Shown piece after piece: positions 59,476-64,000 of a stretch of 64,000 bases of DNA. Made by a program: the position numbers and the translations under genes. Every line of letters begins with the position of its first letter. Positions within the stretch are counted from its first letter, which is position 1. The notes under the pieces were generated by a model that saw only the letters and a list, made by a program, of their open reading frames with translations, searched no databases and was not told the origin of the DNA. The DNA is from Lysinimonas soli (GTDB taxonomy: Bacteria; Actinomycetota; Actinomycetes; Actinomycetales; Microbacteriaceae), in contig NZ_JBHSMG010000001.1 in NCBI RefSeq assembly GCF_042655435.1, forward strand, positions 1 to 64,000, written 5' to 3'.

Positions 59476-62265
59476 ATGTCGATGTACACGGTGGCTCAGC
59501 AGGCCGCGATCGAGGAGCTGGATGCACCGCTACAACTAATCGCGTGCGCCGGCTCCGGCAAGACGCAGGTGATCTCTCAGCGCATATCGCGCATTCTCGG
59601 GCGTCCCGACGTCGCGCCCGGAAACATTGTGGCTTTCACATTCACAGAGAAGGCAGCGGCGGAGCTGAAGGAGCGTATCCACCGGATCGTGCGCGAGGAG
59701 CACGGTGACGTGACGGGCCTCGCAGAGATGTACATCGGCACGATGCACGGATACGCATTGAACCTTTTGCAAACGTATGTGCCCGAGGCTTTCAAGTACG
59801 GGGTGCTGACCGATGTGACTCAGCGACTTCTGATCGACCGTGAGAGCACGAAGTCGGGGCTGACGACTTGCCCGACGACCGCACCTAGCCGGCCGACGCT
59901 CTGGAGATACGTCGACTCGAAGCTGTACATGCAGGTTCTCTCGATCTTGCAGGAGGATCAGGTCGACTTCGACCTCGTTCCCGAGGGCGTCAGCGACAGC
60001 CTCCAGTCGTACGTTGAGCTTCTGACACGTCGTAAGTACTTCGACTACACCGCGATGATCGCGAACGCGGTCGCGTTTCTAGAATCCGATCCCGACGACG
60101 ATGACTTGACCATCCCGGAGCGCGAGCTACTCCGTCATATTCGTACCGATATCAAGTACGTCGTCGTCGACGAGTACCAGGACGTGAACCCACTCCAGGA
60201 GAAGCTCATCGCGGGACTGGTCCGGTGGGGCGCAAATCTGTGCGTGGTCGGCGACGACGATCAGACGATCTACCAGTGGCGGGGGTCCGAGGTGTCGAAT
60301 ATCTTGACCTTTGCGAACCGTCACGAGGCCGTGCGCACGATTGAACTTTCTGACAACTTCCGGTCGTCGAAGGGCATTGTTCGGCTCGGCCGGACCATCG
60401 CGGAATGGCTGCCAGACGCCGAGCGGCTACCAAAGGCGATGGAGTACGCGTCGCACCAGCAATGGGCGCTCGGCGACATCCTCGCCCTCGAGTTTCAGGA
60501 CCCTGACGCAGAGGCGAATTGGATCGCCGATCGCATTCATGCGCTGAGAGGGATGCCGTTCACGGATACACCCGACGCCTCGCCGCGAGGGCTGTCGTGG
60601 TCTGACTGCGCCGTGCTGTTCCGCACCGTCAAGGATGCCGAGCCGCTCGTCGACGAGCTCCGACGGCGAGGGGTTCCGTACATCATCAAAGGGCTTGCGC
60701 GCCTCTTCGAGGCTCCGGAGATCCAGGCCTTGGTCGGCATGTTCCGATTCATGGTGGGCGAGATTACGGAGGCGGACCTTGTCGGCTTTTTTGACACCGC
60801 GGATCTGCTCGCGGACAAGAATCTGCTTCGTCGCGGGATCCGAATCCTGACGGAAGGCGCCAACTTTGACCGCGGCGGCCGCTGGGGCACTTACAACATC
60901 CAGCGTCTTTACCTGGACGTGCTCGAGGCGCTCGATGTCAACGAGGCGACCATCCCTGGCGCTCCCGCCCGGGCCGAGCTTGTGATGTATCAGCTCGGTA
61001 AGTTCTCGCAGGCAATCTCGGACTTTGAGGCGATCTACTTTGCCTCAGATCCGGCCCGCAAATACGAGGCCTTCGTCCGATTCCTGACCGACGAGCGCCA
61101 AGCGCCCTCCTACTACGAGGAAGCGGACGACGACTCCGGATATGCGACGCCCGACGCTGTCACCATTACGACAGTGCATCGTTCCAAGGGAATGCAGTGG
61201 CCAGCAGTCTTCGTTCCCTGCCTGCGGAAGAACCGTTTCCCGATGCGGACTATGGGGGGCATCAATCCATTCCACGTCATCCCTGTCGAGGCCGTCCCGA
61301 ATGGAGCCCGCTACAGAGGTGGGCTGTCCGAAGAGACTCGCCTCTTCTATGTGGCGGTAACTCGCGCGCAGAAGTACCTGGCGCTTTCCTGGGCGCCGAT
61401 CGCGGCGAACCAACAGGCGCGCCGGCAGTCCGACTTCTTCCGCGATATTTCTGGATCCGATTGGGTCGTGACAGCCGACCCTGGGCTACCAGATCGAGAA
61501 CGCCTGGAACCCTCCCCTAAGTCCGAGACTCCCGCGATCACGATCTCGTTCTCGGAGCTCAAGTACCTGCTCGAGTGCCCGTATTCGTTCAAGCTCCGCT
61601 TCATGTATGGGTTCAATCCGCCCATTCATGAGGCCCTTGGATATGGCAAGGGCCTCCACGATGCGCTCGCCGAGATGCACAAACGTGCGCTCGCTGGTGA
61701 CCTCCCCTCGAAGGCGGAGGTGGTAGATCTGGTCGATCGTCACCTCCACACTCCGTACGCGTATCCCGCGCTTCGCGAGCAGCTGCATGCTGCCGCGGTG
61801 AAAGCGCTAGATCGCTACTTCGACGAGCACGGCGAGGATCTGACCCGTACGGAACATTCCGAGAAGCAGATCGAGGTCGTAGTCGCTCCGGGAGTCACCA
61901 TCGACGGTCGCATCGATTTGATCAAACGACTTGAGACGGATGAGATCGCGATCGTCGATTTCAAATCGACGGAGGACGCGCAGAAGACCTCGATGACCCG
62001 AGACCAGCTCAGCGTGTATGCCCTTGGTTATGAGGAACTGACCGGCCATTCAGCCGACCGGATTCAGGTCTTGAATCTGGACGACAAAGGCGATCATCTG
62101 AATGAGGCCGTTAGCCCTGCGCTGCTGGCAGCGATTCAGTCGAAAATAGAGATTGTCGCGTCCGACATTCGGGGCAATCACTTCGCGTGCGGACACGATC
62201 ACTCGCGAGACACGGCTTATAACGACCTGGCCTGGCTTGCTACGGGAGCGCCTGCGGAAGCCTGA
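59476..62265 (+). CDS. UvrD/PcrA-type helicase with C-terminal PD-(D/E)XK nuclease
   Basis: 929 residues. SF1A helicase: Walker A ACAGSGKTQ (23-31), VDEYQDVN near 230, GDDDQTIYQWRG, VHRSKGMQWPAVF near 570, VAVTRAQKYLAL. The nuclease domain from about 690 has LLECPYSFKLRF, ALGYGKGLHDAL and the catalytic DGRIDLIKRLETDEIAIVDFKST near 808-835. The usual C-terminal cysteines of AddB/Cas4-type iron-sulphur nucleases are reduced to CGHDH. It starts 9 bp after Mod, so it belongs to the operon. It could degrade or process DNA after Res cleavage. Confidence 0.9.
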   Translation: MSMYTVAQQAAIEELDAPLQLIACAGSGKTQVISQRISRILGRPDVAPGNIVAFTFTEKAAAELKERIHRIVREEHGDVTGLAEMYIGTMHGYALNLLQTYVPEAFKYGVLTDVTQRLLIDRESTKSGLTTCPTTAPSRPTLWRYVDSKLYMQVLSILQEDQVDFDLVPEGVSDSLQSYVELLTRRKYFDYTAMIANAVAFLESDPDDDDLTIPERELLRHIRTDIKYVVVDEYQDVNPLQEKLIAGLVRWGANLCVVGDDDQTIYQWRGSEVSNILTFANRHEAVRTIELSDNFRSSKGIVRLGRTIAEWLPDAERLPKAMEYASHQQWALGDILALEFQDPDAEANWIADRIHALRGMPFTDTPDASPRGLSWSDCAVLFRTVKDAEPLVDELRRRGVPYIIKGLARLFEAPEIQALVGMFRFMVGEITEADLVGFFDTADLLADKNLLRRGIRILTEGANFDRGGRWGTYNIQRLYLDVLEALDVNEATIPGAPARAELVMYQLGKFSQAISDFEAIYFASDPARKYEAFVRFLTDERQAPSYYEEADDDSGYATPDAVTITTVHRSKGMQWPAVFVPCLRKNRFPMRTMGGINPFHVIPVEAVPNGARYRGGLSEETRLFYVAVTRAQKYLALSWAPIAANQQARRQSDFFRDISGSDWVVTADPGLPDRERLEPSPKSETPAITISFSELKYLLECPYSFKLRFMYGFNPPIHEALGYGKGLHDALAEMHKRALAGDLPSKAEVVDLVDRHLHTPYAYPALREQLHAAAVKALDRYFDEHGEDLTRTEHSEKQIEVVVAPGVTIDGRIDLIKRLETDEIAIVDFKSTEDAQKTSMTRDQLSVYALGYEELTGHSADRIQVLNLDDKGDHLNEAVSPALLAAIQSKIEIVASDIRGNHFACGHDHSRDTAYNDLAWLATGAPAEA

Positions 62266-62408
62266 CGAGCGTCTGGCAATCTCGAGCGCGTCGCAGCTCC
62301 GAAATTGGCAAAGCATCTTCGTGCTTGGGGTACGCATCCCCGCTTGTGGGGGATTGTCACCATCGGTGCGATGTGGGAGCCTGCGGCGAGCGCGCTGGGA
62401 GCTAACCA

Positions 62409-62912
62409 ATGGACGATCGCATATTTTCGATGGACGGGTGGCTAGTTCCTGGCCGCCACGAAGTCGAGATGGACGACATCTTTGAGGAGTTCGCTCCTGC
62501 AAGTGATAACCGTCGCGTGGAGATCTGGAAGGCGCTCGAGATCCTCCGTTCTGTGTGCAATGAGTACTTCGAAGGCGGGGTGCTGCTCCTCGCCGGAAGT
62601 TTTGTCTCGCGCGCAGCAGGTCCGGTGTTTCTCCCGACCATCGCAATAGTTCCCGAGAATCAAAGCGACCTGACGAATTGGTCCGACGCGATGGAAGAGC
62701 GCTTCATGGGCTTCCTCTCGTTACACGACATCATCGTCGGCGCCTTAGGCCCCACTTATGTCCCAGTGCTCCATCCTCTGTCTGGATGCATCGAGGTTCT
62801 GTACTGTGAGCCTCAAGACGCTGACCAGCTGGTCTTGTGGATGGGCACGGTAACGATGTCGTCGGGCGAGGATATTGTCGGGGCCCGCGGAGTCCTGGAG
62901 GTGGCGTGGTGA
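62409..62912 (+). CDS. DUF6932-like protein (nucleotidyltransferase-fold?), hypothetical
   Basis: 167 residues. MDGWLVPGRHEVEMDDIFEE and RRVEIWKALEILRS, then LLLAGSFVSRAAGP, recall the DUF6932 layout (LPPG...GSFVT...DID). Here the catalytic Asp pair after GSFV is missing (AIVPEN), so if related it is an inactive version. GGGAGC precedes ATG at 62409. It overlaps the next gene by 4 bp (GTGA). It follows the helicase after 143 bp, same strand, possibly with its own promoter. Confidence 0.5.
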   Translation: MDDRIFSMDGWLVPGRHEVEMDDIFEEFAPASDNRRVEIWKALEILRSVCNEYFEGGVLLLAGSFVSRAAGPVFLPTIAIVPENQSDLTNWSDAMEERFMGFLSLHDIIVGALGPTYVPVLHPLSGCIEVLYCEPQDADQLVLWMGTVTMSSGEDIVGARGVLEVAW

Positions 62913-63802
62913 TCCTCGAAGATATCGACGCGGCCATCGCAACCAAGGACCTGGCCAGCCGTGCTGGACGACTCGCTCGAAACTCACTGTTGGTGCTGCG
63001 GGAGCGCTGGGCCCCGACGATGCCGCCGCTTCGCGTGGAGCTTGGCGAGAGCCGCCGTCTGAGCGCATCCGAGCTGGCGCGCATCACGCAGGCGGTCCAG
63101 GATGCCACGGCCAAAATCGCCATGCTGATCATCCGTCCCAGCAAGGATCAAATTCGGGTGACGCAGTCGGCGCGAGAGCGTGCAGAGTTGATTCCGCGTT
63201 CGCAATCGGGAAATGTGATGTATTTCGACTTCCCAGCGAACGTCGTCTCGGGCGCGGATACCCCTCTTCCGATGGGCCCAATACCCCACCTCGCAGAGCA
63301 GGCTGTGCGCGAGTTGATCGAGAACATGCCCGAGACGACTCAGGATCAGCGAGCACTTAGCCTCCTGCCGAGTCGACGACTCGCGATCCGATCGGCCGTC
63401 AGTACCTTGGCCGGAGCCGTCAAGTCGACGAGCAGCCTGACCTTGACGCTTGCAAATCATCAGGGTGAGTTCGATACATCCGTTCTTACGGTTGACCAGG
63501 CACGCGAAGTGCCGGATCTTCTGTCTGCGACCTCGGTGGAGACCGAAGTGTTCTCCGTCGACGGAGTAATGGATGGCATGCGTACTCGTCGAAGGCTCTT
63601 TTACCTGATCGAGAGCGAGGCCACTGGAGGCCGAGAGTTCGAAGGGTCTGTGAGCCTTGATCAACTCGATGACCTCCAACGGGCCATGGGCCATCCCGTC
63701 ACAGCGCGCATTCGCAGGACCGTAAACGTTCGTGCCGACGGCGCTCGAACTCAGCCCAGCTACAACCTCGTCGACTTCACGGTCCCGCAGACTCTCGCTT
63801 AG
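62909..63802 (+). CDS. Hypothetical protein of the defence operon
   Basis: 297 residues from GTG at 62909, which overlaps the previous stop. No recognised motif. Helical N-terminus (ASRAGRLARNSLLVLRERW), central AIRSAVSTLAGAVKSTSSLTLTL, and C-terminal part with REFEGSVSLDQLDDLQRAMG and RRTVNVRADG, which looks beta-rich. No membrane segments. The coupling suggests it forms a pair with the DUF6932-like protein. Confidence 0.7.
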   Translation: MILEDIDAAIATKDLASRAGRLARNSLLVLRERWAPTMPPLRVELGESRRLSASELARITQAVQDATAKIAMLIIRPSKDQIRVTQSARERAELIPRSQSGNVMYFDFPANVVSGADTPLPMGPIPHLAEQAVRELIENMPETTQDQRALSLLPSRRLAIRSAVSTLAGAVKSTSSLTLTLANHQGEFDTSVLTVDQAREVPDLLSATSVETEVFSVDGVMDGMRTRRRLFYLIESEATGGREFEGSVSLDQLDDLQRAMGHPVTARIRRTVNVRADGARTQPSYNLVDFTVPQTLA

Positions 63803-63842
63803 TTATCGGTGATGAAACGCGGGTGCACAGTGGCAGGCGCGG

Positions 63843-64000
63843 TTAGCGCGACCCGAGGCGATCGAGTTGCAGGAGTGTTTCCTCAACGGCGGCGATGTTC
63901 GCCGGCACGGCAATTGGTTCGGCAAGCCGGACCGGAGAGTGGGGACTGACGGCCGCGATGCAACTCGCGAACACTCGGTCTGCTGTCACAAAAACATCAC
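63843..64000 (-). CDS. C-terminus of a PIN-like protein (partial)
   Basis: 51 codons read in from the right edge: DVFVTADRVFASCIAAV and VRLAEPIAVP, ending in QLDRLGSR. The DVFVTADRVF strand with its late Asp resembles the last conserved part of PIN-domain nucleases (VapC-like). Too little is present for a firm call. It is convergent with the defence operon. Confidence 0.4.
   Translation of the reverse strand, partial: DVFVTADRVFASCIAAVSPHSPVRLAEPIAVPANIAAVEETLLQLDRLGSR

Noticed and set aside
62336..62352. Terminator between the UvrD gene and the DUF6932-like gene
   Set aside because: A TCCCC/GGGGA stem exists but has no T-run and is short, so it does not argue against read-through.

Overview
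The window is high-GC actinobacterial DNA, most likely from a member of the Microbacteriaceae or a close relative. The evidence is the GC-rich codon use, many GTG and TTG starts, the gene set DUF3263 / LytR C-terminal protein / cold-shock protein / lone GroEL with tandem CIRCE operators, bacterial XPB helicase with its companion protein, DUF3027, DUF2530, and two DUF222-HNH proteins. The species cannot be fixed from sequence alone.

Left edge (1-1.6 kb): the end of an integrated element. A partial IS481-like insertion sequence runs out of the window. Beside it is a tyrosine recombinase whose last residues are read antisense through the 3' half of an intact tRNA-Thr gene, so the recombinase gene reaches its own attachment site. 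On the chromosomal side lies a 62-codon stub of a nitronate monooxygenase.

Chromosomal core (1.7-28.7 kb): a SufR-like regulator with DUF488 and a cupin; transporter, nitroreductase and msrB; the DUF3263 to groEL block; a four-gene operon of response regulator, histidine kinase, WXG100 protein and RDD protein; ArsR plus SulP; an ABC exporter; XPB helicase and partner; serC; a DtxR/IdeR-type regulator; two secreted cell-wall enzymes (NlpC/P60 and CHAP); an HNH protein; an SDR; tRNA-Arg(CCT).

Accessory metabolic stretch (28.7-49.8 kb): small oxidoreductase and transporter modules, several of them divergently paired with a TetR or HxlR regulator and carrying clear inverted-repeat operators between the genes. 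Many gene junctions here hold short degenerate tandem arrays (8 to 14 bp units, a different unit each time). One dihydrofolate-reductase-like gene is truncated at such an array, and a DUF4236 gene is frameshifted. A second two-component system faces a DM13 lipoprotein / DoxX pair.

Defence-type island (49.8-64 kb, right edge open): visibly lower GC than the rest. It holds an EcsC/DUF697-like membrane protein, a DUF6994 protein, an HTH plus PD-(D/E)XK-like protein, a GIY-YIG nuclease gene broken by one amber codon exactly at the YIG tyrosine, and a decayed tRNA-Arg copy. These lead into a type III-like Res / Mod / UvrD-nuclease operon followed by two coupled genes of unknown role. This five-gene arrangement is the best candidate for an under-described defence system. 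A partial PIN-like gene enters from the right edge.
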